Shown here in pieces: positions 36,621-46,620 of a DNA stretch of 64,000 bases. The position numbers were made by a program, and so were the translations under genes. The notes beneath the pieces were generated by a model. It was given only the letters and a program-made list of their open reading frames with translations. It made no database searches and was not told the origin of the DNA. Every line of letters begins with the position of its first letter. Position 1 is the first letter of the stretch. This stretch comes from Bacillus sp. ZZV12-4809. GTDB lineage: Bacteria; Bacillota; Bacilli; Bacillales; Cytobacillaceae. The stretch covers positions 62,001-126,000 of the forward strand of contig NZ_VCRN01000005.1 of assembly GCF_009849585.1 (NCBI RefSeq), in the 5' to 3' direction.

Positions 36621-37668
36621 GTGCTTGAGCTTCTGCTGCCGCTTTTGCTTCTTGTTTTTGTCTCTCAATCTCATCGATTCTCATAACGGCATATTCAATA
36701 TTTTTTAACAGCCAAAACTGCCTTTGCAGATGCTGGACAGCCTTCCTCTCTCCCCTTTTTCCTTCCCCTTTATAATATTGCTCAGCTGCTCTGATAATAG
36801 GACCCGGATGAGCAAAGTAGCTTTGAAACAGCAGCATCTCGTCATCCCTGAAGGGAAAGTACTTCATATAAGTGTAAAGCCATTCTACACATTCCTCAGA
36901 TCTTTTGGGATATGTTTTTAGTGTCCTTGATAAAAACGGCAATAAATCATGGAGCGGCGACCCCTGTCTTGCCTTTTCGAAATTAGTAAAGTAGCCATAC
37001 CCCCTATCATCGTATAGAAAATGTTCTGTTGAAACTTTCCCATGAATAATGACCGTTCGTGCTTTTTCATCTTCCTTTGTTTTTTCGAACCAATCTTTAA
37101 ATTTGTTTGTGGAGAATTTAAGTGCCTGGCTGATATCATTGTAATATAGGGAAAACATTAGCTCAAAAGGGGACATATACTCTTTTCTTTCGCACGCTTC
37201 AATGAATCCCTCCAGAAACTCATTTTCTTTTTCCCATTCCTGTAAGGTATTTTCGTAATGCTCGGTACGGTCTTCTTTTTTTATCGGAACCTCCCTCGAG
37301 GACAATGTGTGCAGTCTTGCCAATTCCCGCAGCATCTGCTGATGCCGCTCAAATCTATCCTCCTTTTCCTCATTGGACATCCAGGGCATTAAATAAAATA
37401 ATTCATTCTGATGGAGTACAGCATATCTTCCGTCCACCGTTGGGTAAATAGGAACTATTCTGTTGAAGCCTTTTTGAAAAAGTGTTTGTACATGTCTTAT
37501 AAAATCCGCTCCGTGCTGAGGCTTTATTTTCTTTAAAGCAAAAACACCTTTGCTGCTGTATACCTTCTGTACCCTCCCAAAATCCTCTACAAAATGCGGC
37601 TCTAATGAATAATGCTTTAAAATGGGAGAGACTTTATGCAGCCGATTTTTTTCTTCCACCTTAACCAC
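36601..37668 (-). CDS. ysxE: YsxE, spore coat-associated pseudokinase (APH fold)
   Basis: A 355-residue CotS-type protein with the aminoglycoside-phosphotransferase fold, located after spoVID as in B. subtilis. The ATP-lysine strand is recognisable (GVFALKKIK). The catalytic loop reads HGKVSTEHF instead of HGDxxxxN, and the metal-binding DFD is replaced by NFE (GYFTNFEKA), so phosphotransfer is unlikely. Proteins of this group associate with the coat. Two GTG starts are possible (37668 and 37659), both with modest ribosome sites. The C-terminus is Ala/Gln-rich. In contrast, the paralogue beside safA keeps the catalytic residues. Confidence 0.9.
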   Translation of the reverse strand: MVKVEEKNRLHKVSPILKHYSLEPHFVEDFGRVQKVYSSKGVFALKKIKPQHGADFIRHVQTLFQKGFNRIVPIYPTVDGRYAVLHQNELFYLMPWMSNEEKEDRFERHQQMLRELARLHTLSSREVPIKKEDRTEHYENTLQEWEKENEFLEGFIEACERKEYMSPFELMFSLYYNDISQALKFSTNKFKDWFEKTKEDEKARTVIIHGKVSTEHFLYDDRGYGYFTNFEKARQGSPLHDLLPFLSRTLKTYPKRSEECVEWLYTYMKYFPFRDDEMLLFQSYFAHPGPIIRAAEQYYKGEGKRGERKAVQHLQRQFWLLKNIEYAVMRIDEIERQKQEAKAAAEAQAQEGAQS

Positions 37669-37751
37669 TCACTTTCCAAAACTGACAAAATATATAAGTT
37701 AAACGAAAATAGCTGAGCGGGTTACGAATACCTGCTCAGCCTTTTAACCTT

Positions 37752-39002
37752 TTAGTGGGCTACCGCAACAGGAATGTACAGCACTTGCCCTTCATAAATA
37801 TCCTGATTAATTTCCAGATGATTTACCCTTAACAGCTGCTGAGCCGGTATATCATACCTTTCAGCAATGACATCAATTGTATCGCCGTTCTGCACAATGC
37901 AAACCTTGAGCTTCACATGTTCTTCTGACTCTTCCCTGCGGGCAAAAAACTCCGTTAACGACATGCTTTTCTTTTTGGAAAGTTTCTTTTTCTTTGCTTC
38001 CTGTTCTTGTTCTGGAGAAGATGAAGATTCCTCAGTTTCCTGTGCAGCCGCCTGAACAGGCTTCTTTTCAAAAGAAGGGCTATCTGATTCGGATGCTTCT
38101 GTCATTTGATAAATTTCCTGTGCAGTTGGCGGTGTTTCCTCTTCACTGCGCTGAGAAGAGAAGGATATTTCCGGCGCAGTTTTCTGCGTCTGTTCTTCTT
38201 GCGGCTGTTCTTGTGTTACTTCAAGCGCTGCAGGTATTGCCGGTTTAATAACTTCCTGCTCTTCCTTTTCAGGCTGCTTCCTTGCTTCAGCCTCGAACGG
38301 GGTATAAACCTCTGCAGTTTCTAATTGCTCTTCCTGCTGTTCCTCGTCCCATATATCTTCCGCGGTACGAGCGGCTACTTGTTCCTCTCTTTCTACCTCC
38401 AGCTTCTGCTCTTCCTGCTGAAAAGACGGCCATTCCTGGAGAATAGGCTCTTCTTCCTCTGTCTCCTCCACCGCTTCAGGAGATCTGTACAGAGGCTCTA
38501 ATTCTTCAGTTTCAGTTTCAGTTTCAGTTTCAACTTCTTCCTCCCATACCTGGACAGGCACATGCTGCTGATCACCATATAATCCTGTTATGGTTAAATT
38601 AGCTGTCAGCTTCATACAGCTTCTTTCCGGAAGAACATAATCGAAGGACTCCACTGCAACGTCAATATCGTCTAAGCTTTGGATTCTATTATTTGGAATG
38701 GTGATATCAACTGGAAAATAGTGCTTAAATTCACAAATTCCTTCTCCCCGTTCTTCGATAGTCTGAACGAATTTGGTTGCTGCAAAATCCTCTTGTTCTT
38801 CCCCTGATGCTTCTTCATCGCTGCGTCTATACTCACCTGCCAGTTCCAATGCTCCCTGGATTGTTACATATTGATCGCTTTCCTGAATTGTTATATTGGG
38901 GTCTAGCGAGATGGAAATCAGGTCAGATACTTCCTGTCCTTTTTGAAACCATACTGATTCTTCTAAAGAAAATCGTAAGCACGATGGATTCCCCTGAGAC
39001 AA
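37752..39002 (-). CDS. spoVID: SpoVID, spore coat encasement protein
   Basis: SpoVID drives coat encasement and recruits SafA. The 416-residue protein has the conserved N-terminal domain (LRFSLEESVWFQKGQEVSDL, VTIQGALELAGEYR), a long acidic Glu/Gln-rich middle (about 160-340), and a C-terminal LysM domain (about 365-412, IVQNGDTIDVIAERYDIP). I selected TTG 39002, which has GGGAGGAG 5 bases upstream and aligns with the B. subtilis start; the longer frame adds 12 residues without a ribosome site. Its partner SafA is encoded 30 kb away. The upstream hem genes are in the opposite transcriptional neighbour position, as usual. Confidence 0.93.
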   Translation of the reverse strand: MSQGNPSCLRFSLEESVWFQKGQEVSDLISISLDPNITIQESDQYVTIQGALELAGEYRRSDEEASGEEQEDFAATKFVQTIEERGEGICEFKHYFPVDITIPNNRIQSLDDIDVAVESFDYVLPERSCMKLTANLTITGLYGDQQHVPVQVWEEEVETETETETEELEPLYRSPEAVEETEEEEPILQEWPSFQQEEQKLEVEREEQVAARTAEDIWDEEQQEEQLETAEVYTPFEAEARKQPEKEEQEVIKPAIPAALEVTQEQPQEEQTQKTAPEISFSSQRSEEETPPTAQEIYQMTEASESDSPSFEKKPVQAAAQETEESSSSPEQEQEAKKKKLSKKKSMSLTEFFARREESEEHVKLKVCIVQNGDTIDVIAERYDIPAQQLLRVNHLEINQDIYEGQVLYIPVAVAH

Positions 39003-39220
39003 AGCGACTCCTCCCTTCGAATCTTTGCGTTTAATCACTATGTCATTAACAATCCTATGAGGGATGGGGATACTTTATGATTAGAAAAATAACGCTTTGG
39101 GGGAATCTGGCTCATTTGATATAGATCTTTGAAATATTTAAATTTGGTGAGTGGTAGGTTGATATGCCTGGAGACAAGAAAAGATTAGAACCGAGTTTGT
39201 GTGCCTAAGTTTGGTGCACC

Positions 39221-39324
39221 TTTGGACAGAGAAAGCAAATTTTCAAGGCCTTGAGTCTGAAGTTGATCCAACTTCGGACACAGATAGCCAAATTCCAAGG
39301 GGTTGAGTCTGAAGTTCATCGGAC
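39221..39324. repeat. two 52-base tandem direct repeats in the spoVID-hemL gap
   Basis: Unit 1 (39221-39272) and unit 2 (39273-39324) share TTGAGTCTGAAGTT and a GGACA-AGA-AGC-AAATT core in register with a 52-base offset; they differ at about a quarter of positions. A third partial GGAC/GGAACT edge follows. The rest of the 39003-39454 gap shows no gene; the hemL terminator is at its end. Confidence 0.7.
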
Positions 39325-39416
39325 GGAACTGGCTTTAATCAGAGGACGAGCCTGATGCTCCCTTATACCAGCTAAGGGAAACATCTTTATGATCCAGAAT
39401 GACAAGATAAAATTGA

Positions 39417-39452
39417 AAAAACACTCGTCAAATATGATGAGTGTCAGGTTTT
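39417..39452 (-). terminator. terminator of the hem operon
   Basis: ACACTCATC / GACGAGTGT stem followed by TTTTTTC on the minus strand, just after hemL. Confidence 0.8.
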
Positions 39453-39454
39453 TA

Positions 39455-40741
39455 TTATTTTAATTTGGAGAAAGCCTGCTCAGCAGCACTAATTGTTTTT
39501 TCGATGTCCTCATCTGTGTGTGCAGTTGAGAGGAAAAGTCCTTCGAATTGGGATGGCGGCAGAAAGACTCCCTGGTTTGCCATTTCCCTGTAGTATTCTG
39601 CAAAGAATTCCAGGTTGGATGATTTAGCTTTTTCATAGTTAACAACGTCTTCATTTGTAAAGAAAATACCAATCATAGATCCGGCACGGTTAATGGTGTG
39701 CGGGATATCATATTTTTCAGCCGCTGCTTTAAGCCCTTCTTCCAGCCTGTCAGCTTTTCTTTCAAATTCTTTATATGATTCCGGCGTCAGCTGGCTTAAA
39801 GTCTCAAAACCTGCTGTCATGGCAAGAGGATTTCCTGATAATGTTCCTGCCTGGTATATTGGACCGCTTGGTGCAATCTGCTTCATAATCTCCGCTTTTC
39901 CGCCATATGCACCGACTGGGAGACCGCCGCCAATAACCTTGCCAAGACATGTAATGTCCGGTGTCACCCCAAAATAGCCCTGCGCACAATTATAGCCGAC
40001 ACGGAATCCGGTCATAACTTCATCAAAAATGAGCAAGGATCCGTTTTGTTCTGTGATTTCCCTTAAGCCTTCAAGGAAGCCCGGCTGAGGAGGAACGACT
40101 CCCATATTTCCAGCTACCGGCTCCACAATCACACCTGCAATATCATCTCCGAATTGCTCGAAGGCATACCTTACGCTTTCAAGGTCATTGTAAGGAACTG
40201 TGATGGTGTTTTTAGCAACACCTTCAGGAACTCCCGGACTGTCAGGCAGTCCCAGAGTTGCCACACCAGAGCCAGCTTTAATTAACAGGGAATCGCCGTG
40301 GCCATGATAGCAGCCTTCAAATTTCATAATTTTATTTCGGCCGGTATATCCTCGGGCAAGTCTTAAAGCACTCATGGTAGCTTCTGTTCCGGAAGAAACC
40401 ATCCGTACCACTTCGATGGAAGGAACTCGTTCAATAACAAGCTTTGCGAGTTCGTTTTCAATTTCAGTAGGAGCACCGAAGCTTGTTCCCATTTCAGCTA
40501 CTTTCTTAATACCCTCGACCACACGTTCATTAGTATGGCCCAGAATTAAAGGTCCCCACGACAATACGTAATCGATATATTCATTGCCATCAATATCGTA
40601 AATTTTCGAGCCGCGTCCGCGTTCCATAAAAATGGGATCCATATTAACTGATTTAAATGCACGTACAGGAGAGTTTACTCCTCCGGGCATCAATTCGCTT
40701 GCCTCTTTAAAAGCCCTGTTAGATTTTTCATAAGAGCGCAT
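39455..40741 (-). CDS. hemL: glutamate-1-semialdehyde 2,1-aminomutase HemL
   Basis: A 428-residue PLP enzyme that turns glutamate-1-semialdehyde into 5-aminolevulinate. The PLP lysine is in [17 protein letters not shown], the carboxyl-binding [13 protein letters not shown] and the N-terminal [11 protein letters not shown] are typical. It is the last gene of the hem operon. AGAGGGA precedes ATG 40741. Confidence 0.97.
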   Translation of the reverse strand: MRSYEKSNRAFKEASELMPGGVNSPVRAFKSVNMDPIFMERGRGSKIYDIDGNEYIDYVLSWGPLILGHTNERVVEGIKKVAEMGTSFGAPTEIENELAKLVIERVPSIEVVRMVSSGTEATMSALRLARGYTGRNKIMKFEGCYHGHGDSLLIKAGSGVATLGLPDSPGVPEGVAKNTITVPYNDLESVRYAFEQFGDDIAGVIVEPVAGNMGVVPPQPGFLEGLREITEQNGSLLIFDEVMTGFRVGYNCAQGYFGVTPDITCLGKVIGGGLPVGAYGGKAEIMKQIAPSGPIYQAGTLSGNPLAMTAGFETLSQLTPESYKEFERKADRLEEGLKAAAEKYDIPHTINRAGSMIGIFFTNEDVVNYEKAKSSNLEFFAEYYREMANQGVFLPPSQFEGLFLSTAHTDEDIEKTISAAEQAFSKLK

Positions 40742-40795
40742 GTCATCCCTCTTTTCTATTTAATAAGAAGTTCCAATAACTATCGGCCTGCGATT

Positions 40796-41776
40796 TTAGC
40801 CTTGTTCCTTAATCCACCTTGCCGCATCTTTGGCATGGTAAGTAATAATTAAATCACTTCCTGCACGCTTCATGCCTGTAAGCATTTCCATAACTATTTT
40901 TTGTTCATCAATCCAGCCGTTCTGTGCCGCAGCTTTAACCATTGAATATTCACCGCTCACATTATAAATGACAATTGGCAGATTGATGTTGTTCTTAACA
41001 TCACGTACAATGTCCAAATAAGGCATTCCCGGTTTAACAATCAGGAAGTCAGCACCTTCCATTAAATCCGATTCAGCTTCGCGCATGGCTTCCATGCGGT
41101 TGGCAGGATCCATCTGGTATGCTTTCCTGTCGCCAAATTGCGGTGTGCTGTCAGCAGCATCACGGAAAGGACCGTAGAATGCAGATGCGTATTTAACTGC
41201 ATAAGACATAACAGGAATATCTTCAAATCCCGCTTCATCAAGACCTGCCCGGATAGCTGCTGTAAATCCATCCATCATGTTGGACGGAGCGATAATGTCT
41301 GCTCCTGCTTTCGCCTGGCTGACAGCAGTCTGTACTAGCAGTTCCAGAGAAGCATCATTCAGCACTTCACCATTTTCAATCAGACCGCAATGGCCATGGT
41401 CCGTATACTCGCAAAGGCAAGTATCAGCAATAATGATGATTTCCGGATATTTAGCTTTAATAAATCTGGTAGCTTCCTGTACGATTCCATGATCATGATA
41501 AGCCTGCTGCCCGCATGCATCTTTCTCCTTAGGAATTCCAAATAAAAGGACGGACTTAATTCCAAGAGAAACAACTTCGTTCATCTCCTCTTCCAGGTGA
41601 TCCAGTGATAAGTTAAAGATACCCGGCATTGAAGGTATTTCTCTTTTAATGCCTTCTCCTTCCGCCACGAAAAGCGGATAAATTAAATCCTCTGTTCGCA
41701 AGAAGTTTTCACGGATAAGCGCTCTCATATTCGGACTTTTGCGAAGGCGTCTATGCCTGTTAAATTGAAGATCCAT
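40796..41776 (-). CDS. hemB: delta-aminolevulinic acid dehydratase HemB
   Basis: A 326-residue porphobilinogen synthase. The metal-binding cysteine cluster is in [15 protein letters not shown], and the two Schiff-base lysines are in [15 protein letters not shown] and [12 protein letters not shown]. The enzyme condenses two ALA molecules to porphobilinogen. Its start shares a single base with the hemD stop, so the two are translationally linked. Confidence 0.97.
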   Translation of the reverse strand: MDLQFNRHRRLRKSPNMRALIRENFLRTEDLIYPLFVAEGEGIKREIPSMPGIFNLSLDHLEEEMNEVVSLGIKSVLLFGIPKEKDACGQQAYHDHGIVQEATRFIKAKYPEIIIIADTCLCEYTDHGHCGLIENGEVLNDASLELLVQTAVSQAKAGADIIAPSNMMDGFTAAIRAGLDEAGFEDIPVMSYAVKYASAFYGPFRDAADSTPQFGDRKAYQMDPANRMEAMREAESDLMEGADFLIVKPGMPYLDIVRDVKNNINLPIVIYNVSGEYSMVKAAAQNGWIDEQKIVMEMLTGMKRAGSDLIITYHAKDAARWIKEQG

Positions 41777-42558
41777 TAATTTTCCCTCCTGGTTTCTGCT
41801 AAGTATCTAATAATGCCCTTAAGCATGCTATGTACTGTATATACTTTCGGAAATGCATGAACCTGCAGGCCATATGCCTCTGCACGTTCTTTTGTTACAG
41901 GGCCGATGCAGCCAACCACACTGTCTTTCACCGCATTCTGAAACCCAAGCTCCTTAACAGCCTCCATAAAATGGTCCACTGTGGAGGGACTGGTAAAAGG
42001 AAGTATATCTAACCCTTTTCCTGAAAGCTGGTCTCTTAACAGGCTGAGGCTCTCGCGTGGAAACGTAGTTTTATAAACAATAATTTCATCAACATTTGCA
42101 CCATATTCTGTGAGAGAAGCTGCGATATAGTCACGTGCCAAATTTCCTTTAGGGATTAGTACCTTCATCCCTTTTTCTACAAACGGCAAAAAATCCTCTA
42201 CAAACCCTTCAGCTACATACTCTCCTGGCACAAACTGGACCTTTAATCCCTTATCTGCAAGCGTTTGTTTTGTTTTCTCACCGATAACCGCTATCTTAGG
42301 AAAAGGGCTGACTTGACTAAAATTCTCATAAAAAGCATCCACTGCGGTTTTGCTGGTGAAAATCACCCAGTCATAAGATTGAATTTGTTTATGTGCTTGA
42401 ATTAAAGCTTCATTATTCCGCAAAGGCTCGAAAGTAATCAGGGGGATCTCAACTGGTATCCCCCCATAGCTGCAGATAAGATCTGAAAAGGACTGTGCCT
42501 GCTTTTTCCCTCTTGGCACCAGAACATTCATGCCTTCTAAAGGGGAAGTCCGTTTCAT
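41776..42558 (-). CDS. hemD: uroporphyrinogen-III synthase HemD
   Basis: A 260-residue HemD with the two-lobed fold; family stretches are [17 protein letters not shown] near the start, [15 protein letters not shown], and [17 protein letters not shown]. It closes hydroxymethylbilane to uroporphyrinogen III. Sequence conservation in this family is low and the position between hemC and hemB confirms the call. Its ATG overlaps the hemC stop (ATGA). Confidence 0.94.
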   Translation of the reverse strand: MKRTSPLEGMNVLVPRGKKQAQSFSDLICSYGGIPVEIPLITFEPLRNNEALIQAHKQIQSYDWVIFTSKTAVDAFYENFSQVSPFPKIAVIGEKTKQTLADKGLKVQFVPGEYVAEGFVEDFLPFVEKGMKVLIPKGNLARDYIAASLTEYGANVDEIIVYKTTFPRESLSLLRDQLSGKGLDILPFTSPSTVDHFMEAVKELGFQNAVKDSVVGCIGPVTKERAEAYGLQVHAFPKVYTVHSMLKGIIRYLAETRREN

Positions 42559-43490
42559 TGCCCGTCAAGCTCCTCTTTTACTCTGTCGATAAGCTCTTTA
42601 GCACCCTGCTCGGTTAACTTAACAGCCATCTTAACACCAAGCTCTTCCGGATTTGAACCGGTTAGTGTTTCCTTGTAAATCACTTTTCCATCAGGAGAAC
42701 CTACAAGTCCTGTTAACTCCATTTCCCCTGTTTCATTCATTGTTGCATACCCAGCAATCGGAACCTGGCAGCCGCCTTCCATCTTATGAAGGAAAGCACG
42801 CTCTGCACGTACAGTCTGGTTCGTCTTTGGGCATGTGAATTTATCCAGCAATGCCCGAAGCTCCTTATCACTTTCACGGCACTCTATAGAAAGTGCTCCC
42901 TGGCCAACAGCCGGCACACAGATTTCCGGCTCCATGAATTCCGTAACAACATCCGATGCCCAGCCCATTCTGGATAGACCCGCTGCAGCAAGAATGATCG
43001 CATCATATTCTTCCGTTTCCAATTTGGATAATCTGGTATCTATGTTTCCTCTGATCCACTTAATCTCCAAATCCGGACGCTGCGCCAGCAGCTGAGCCCC
43101 TCTGCGCAGGCTGCTTGTTCCAATAATAGAACCCGGCTTTAAGTCATTCAATTTGATATGCCCTTTTGAGATGAGTGCATCCCTGTGGTCTTCTCTTTCT
43201 GGAATGCTTCCGATTGTCAGGCCTTCAGGAAGTACAGCGGGCATATCCTTCATGCTATGTACAGCCAAATCAATTTCTTCATCAAGCATGGCCTGTTCTA
43301 TTTCCTTTACGAATAAACCTTTTCCTCCGACTTTTGAAAGGGTAACATCAAGAATTTTATCACCTTTGGTGACTATTTCCTTCACTTCAAACTCAAAGGA
43401 TGGATCGAGGTTTTTCAATTGGCTGATCACCCAATTTGTCTGAGTTAATGCAAGCTTGCTTCGTCTTGAACCTACGATAATTTTTCTCAT
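42555..43490 (-). CDS. hemC: porphobilinogen deaminase HemC
   Basis: A 311-residue hydroxymethylbilane synthase. The dipyrromethane cofactor is carried by Cys241 in [14 protein letters not shown], the same number as in B. subtilis. [21 protein letters not shown] and [11 protein letters not shown] are further conserved sites. I used ATG 43490, with AGGAGG 5 bases upstream, rather than the open extension to 43505. The gap to hemX is filled by a repeat element. Confidence 0.97.
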   Translation of the reverse strand: MRKIIVGSRRSKLALTQTNWVISQLKNLDPSFEFEVKEIVTKGDKILDVTLSKVGGKGLFVKEIEQAMLDEEIDLAVHSMKDMPAVLPEGLTIGSIPEREDHRDALISKGHIKLNDLKPGSIIGTSSLRRGAQLLAQRPDLEIKWIRGNIDTRLSKLETEEYDAIILAAAGLSRMGWASDVVTEFMEPEICVPAVGQGALSIECRESDKELRALLDKFTCPKTNQTVRAERAFLHKMEGGCQVPIAGYATMNETGEMELTGLVGSPDGKVIYKETLTGSNPEELGVKMAVKLTEQGAKELIDRVKEELDGQ

Positions 43491-43517
43491 TACAGCCTCC
43501 TGCAATTGTGTCTGGCA

Positions 43518-43661
43518 GCGGCTTAACCGCCGCTTCCGCTTTTCTTTGTCTAGCTCCGGCTCCTAGCCCCTCGAGGTCATAAGCTGTTCTGCTCTGCGGC
43601 AAACTGCGCCGCGCCGCAGACCATCTTATGCTTGTCGGGACTGATCAGTCGCCTCCGCTTT
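43518..43661. repeat. Bacillus-type intergenic repeat inside the hem operon
   Basis: Between hemX and hemC lies a GC-rich element of about 145 bases with the recognisable core TTTGTCTAGCTCCGGCTCC, then CCCTCGAGGTC, GCGGCAAACTGCGCCGC and CTTGTCGGGACTGATCAG, flanked by GCTTCCGCTTTT and CCTCCGCTTTTTT. I recall very similar elements dispersed between genes in many Bacillus genomes. It can fold (GTCTGCGGCGCGGC / GCCGCAGAGC). It starts one base after the hemX stop and ends before the hemC ribosome site. Confidence 0.75.
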
Positions 43662-43662
43662 T

Positions 43663-44496
43663 TTATGAATACCAAAAATGGAATGATGAAAGTTTGCCAA
43701 ATAAAAAGAAATTAATTAATACAATTAAAAATGAAGCTAAATTCCAGAGTGCTAAAGATTTTCCATATAAGCCCTTTCCAACTTTCATATAGAGATAAAT
43801 ACTATATAAAGCCAGGACAATGAATGAGCCGATTACCTTGGAGTCATACCAGACCATATGCGGCAATTTTATGTATGCCCACTGGATGCCTAAAATTAAA
43901 CTTATCATCAGCATAGGTACACCGATAACATTTAATACATAGGACATATGTTCAAGCTTTGACAGATCCGTTATCCGGAGCAGCCTTGTTCCCCACTTTT
44001 TCCTTTTCAGCAAATCGTATTGAATTAGATACAGCAATGAAAAAACGAAGGAGAGCGAGAAGGCTCCATATGAAAGAATCGCAACTGTTATATGAATCAG
44101 CAGGAGTTCTGATATGAGCTGCTGGGCCTGTACAGCCGAATCAATCTGCACAGGTGCGAATGTATGAATCGCCATTATGATAAAGCCAAGAACATTTGTA
44201 AAAAAGACGATAAAATCGACTCTGAGCAGCCTGTTAATTCCCAAAGAAAGAGTGATAAGCACCCAGGCATAAAAATATAAGCCCTCAAAAATGGTCAGTA
44301 CAGGGAACCTTCCTGTATTCATCATATATAGTACCAGGAAAACCGTCTGAAGCACCCATACAAATGCAAGTAACCAGAAGGCAATTCTATTCGCCTTCCG
44401 GTTATGGTGAAGAAAATCAATAAAATATAATAAGACACATAAGGCATACAGAACCACCGTAAATTCGTGCAGCCGTGTCATATAGAAATCAGACAT
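43663..44496 (-). CDS. hemX: HemX, CcsA-like membrane regulator of heme synthesis
   Basis: A 277-residue protein with about eight membrane helices of the cytochrome c assembly (CcsA/ResC) family. The WAYIKLPHMVWYDSK segment near the C-terminus resembles the WWD-like region of that family. In B. subtilis HemX lowers the level of HemA, the committed-step enzyme, and is encoded directly after hemA, as here (14-base gap). AAAGGGG precedes ATG 44496. Confidence 0.93.
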   Translation of the reverse strand: MSDFYMTRLHEFTVVLYALCVLLYFIDFLHHNRKANRIAFWLLAFVWVLQTVFLVLYMMNTGRFPVLTIFEGLYFYAWVLITLSLGINRLLRVDFIVFFTNVLGFIIMAIHTFAPVQIDSAVQAQQLISELLLIHITVAILSYGAFSLSFVFSLLYLIQYDLLKRKKWGTRLLRITDLSKLEHMSYVLNVIGVPMLMISLILGIQWAYIKLPHMVWYDSKVIGSFIVLALYSIYLYMKVGKGLYGKSLALWNLASFLIVLINFFLFGKLSSFHFWYS

Positions 44497-44510
44497 TGAC
44501 AGGACCCCTT

Positions 44511-45860
44511 TTATGATTGAAAGGAAGTCTGCTGTGATTGAGCGAATGCGTGCTTTGGTTTGGCTGCTGCGTGCACGTTCTGCTGATCTGAAACAAGTTC
44601 TTCTATATTAAAGATTTTTACAAATAAATCTAATGCCTGTTCGGAATCCTTCTGTCCAGCCATTTCTTTAGCTTGTAAAATTGGATCTTTTAATAGCTGA
44701 TTGATGATGCTCTTTGTATGCTTGTTCAGCACTTTTTTATCACGATCACTCAAATGCGGCAGCTTTCTTTCAATGCTTGTCATTGTTTCACTCTGTATAG
44801 CCAGTGCTTTGTCACGCAAGGCGGAAATGACCGGAACAACACCAAGCAGGTTCAGCCATTGCTTGAATTCAACAATCTCCCCTTCAATCATCAGCTGAAT
44901 CTTTTCGGCTGCCTTTTTACGTTCCTGAAGGTTGGCTTCAACAATCCCTTCAAGATCATCAATATCATATAGGAAAACACTGTCCAGGTCTGCCAGCTTC
45001 GGATCCAGATCTCTTGGAACAGCAATATCTACCATGAATAGAGGTTTGCCTTTTCGCATTCTTTCTGCGTGAGCCATCATATCCTTTGTAACAACAAATT
45101 CTTTGGCCCCGGTAGAACTGATTAAAATATCTGCTTCAACAAGAGCACATTGAAGCTCATGCAGCGTTTTTGCCTGGCCGGCATATCGGCTTGCAAGGTT
45201 CTGTGCTTTTTCAAATGTCCGGTTAATAACCGTTACTTTGCTGGCGCCATTGGCATGAAGGTTTTGGATTGCCAGCTCACCCATTTTACCTGCTCCTAAA
45301 ATAAGAACATGTTTATTTTCAAGTGATCCAAAAATCTTCTTAGCCAGTTCCACTGCTGCATAGCTGACAGAGACTGCATTTGCACCTATTTCCGTTTCGG
45401 AATGTGCCCGCTTAGCTAATGTTACTGCCTGCTTAAACAAGTGGTTAAAGACAGTACCGGTTGTGCTTTTCGATTGAGCTTCCAGAAAACTTGATCTTAC
45501 CTGTCCCAAAATCTGTGTCTCGCCAAGGATCATGGAATTTAGGCCGCACGCGACATTGAATAGATGCTCTATAGCCCCATCCTCTTCATAAATAAATAGG
45601 AATGGAGAAAATTCCTTCTGATCCATATTGAAATATTCAGCCAAAAATTCCTTTATATAATAGCGGCCAGTATGAAGCTGGTCCACAACTGCATAAATTT
45701 CGGTCCGATTGCAAGTAGACAGAATGACATTCTCTAAAATACTTTTTTTGTCATTTAAAGTCTTCATTGCCTCGCCCAATTGTGAAGGATTAAAGGTTAG
45801 ACGTTCACGGATTTCAACAGGGGCAGTTTTATAGTTAAGACCGACGACTAAGATATGCAT
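44511..45860 (-). CDS. hemA: glutamyl-tRNA reductase HemA
   Basis: The 449-residue first enzyme of heme synthesis reduces glutamyl-tRNA to glutamate-1-semialdehyde. The catalytic Cys50 is in [12 protein letters not shown], exactly at the family position when the ATG at 45860 is used. The NADPH-binding Rossmann motif is [12 protein letters not shown], and the C-terminal dimerisation domain is present. A GTG four codons upstream is open but lacks a ribosome site. It is the first gene of the hem operon behind a TATAAT promoter overlapped by a PerR-like box. Confidence 0.97.
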   Translation of the reverse strand: MHILVVGLNYKTAPVEIRERLTFNPSQLGEAMKTLNDKKSILENVILSTCNRTEIYAVVDQLHTGRYYIKEFLAEYFNMDQKEFSPFLFIYEEDGAIEHLFNVACGLNSMILGETQILGQVRSSFLEAQSKSTTGTVFNHLFKQAVTLAKRAHSETEIGANAVSVSYAAVELAKKIFGSLENKHVLILGAGKMGELAIQNLHANGASKVTVINRTFEKAQNLASRYAGQAKTLHELQCALVEADILISSTGAKEFVVTKDMMAHAERMRKGKPLFMVDIAVPRDLDPKLADLDSVFLYDIDDLEGIVEANLQERKKAAEKIQLMIEGEIVEFKQWLNLLGVVPVISALRDKALAIQSETMTSIERKLPHLSDRDKKVLNKHTKSIINQLLKDPILQAKEMAGQKDSEQALDLFVKIFNIEELVSDQQNVHAAAKPKHAFAQSQQTSFQS

Positions 45861-45895
45861 TGAAATTGACACCCCCAGAATTATTGCCTAGTTCG

Positions 45896-45911
45896 TTAAT
45901 ATTAATTATAT
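45896..45911 (-). promoter_or_regulatory. PerR/Fur-type box at the hemA promoter
   Basis: The minus strand reads ATATAATTAATATTAA, matching 12 of 15 positions of the PerR box TTATAATNATTATAA. It overlaps the hemA -10 TATAAT. In B. subtilis PerR controls hemAXCDBL, so the site fits known biology. Confidence 0.6.
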
Positions 45912-46087
45912 CATGTCTATTTTTTCAATTAATGCTTAATTGTGAACAGATAATGAACACATATGATACTATATTTTAAACAGGAGCCTTGTATAAGGTT
46001 ATCTTAAAATAGACAAATACTCCCTTATGTACAGTAACAAAAAAACTTGCCGGATTCAAGTGAACCTTATTGGAAGTGGTGTTTTTT

Positions 46088-46573
46088 ATGAAAAATCAGC
46101 GTATTTTCCCCGGAATTATTTTACTCGGATTTGGAGCCTACTTTTTTCTCCAGCAGAGCGGATTTACTGCCTTGCAGTCTTTCTATTCCTGGCCGACTCT
46201 CCTCATTATCGTCGGAGCAGCCTTTTTAATTCAGGGATATGGCGCAAGGGATTATGACTCCATACTGCCAGGGGTCATCTTAACAGGATTTGGCCTGCAT
46301 TTTCATGTGGTGAACCGCCTCGAAATTTGGCCGGATCATATTGGGACATTCATCCTGATAATGGCTCTTGGCTTCCTCCTTAGGCATCAGAAAACTGGAG
46401 CAGGATTATTTCAGGGCCTATTATTCTTAATTCTTGCCGCATTGCTCTTGTTTTATGACAGAGTAGCTGAGTGGATGGGACTTCTTGAAAATGGCATCTC
46501 TGATGTTTGGCAATTATGGCCTATCTTATTAATGCTAATTGGATTATATTTTTTATTATCAAAGAAAAAATAA
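46088..46573 (+). CDS. LiaI/LiaF-like small membrane protein (YsxD position)
   Basis: A 161-residue plus-strand protein with five to six hydrophobic segments and the repeated pattern FPGIILLGFGAYFFL, LPGVILTGFGLHFHV and WQLWPILLMLIGLYFLL, typical of LiaI-LiaF-like transmembrane domains. It ends in a basic SKKK. A GGAAGTGGTG site precedes ATG 46088; an open extension to 46070 is unlikely. B. subtilis has a membrane protein gene, ysxD, between hemA and ysxC, and this may be its counterpart, but I cannot confirm it. It may sense or protect the membrane. Confidence 0.82.
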   Translation: MKNQRIFPGIILLGFGAYFFLQQSGFTALQSFYSWPTLLIIVGAAFLIQGYGARDYDSILPGVILTGFGLHFHVVNRLEIWPDHIGTFILIMALGFLLRHQKTGAGLFQGLLFLILAALLLFYDRVAEWMGLLENGISDVWQLWPILLMLIGLYFLLSKKK

Positions 46574-46606
46574 AAGACAGGGATATTTAGCTTTTCCCTG
46601 TCTTTT
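46572..46606. terminator. bidirectional terminator
   Basis: A perfect 12-base stem AAAAGACAGGGA / TCCCTGTCTTTT between the convergent membrane-protein and ABC-ATPase genes. Confidence 0.9.
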
Positions 46607-46620
46607 ACCATTCAAACTGT

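Noticed and set aside
43393-43602. 69-residue minus-strand frame over the hemC start and the repeat
   Set aside because: It spans the repeat element and is out of frame with hemC; hemC has a clear start of its own.
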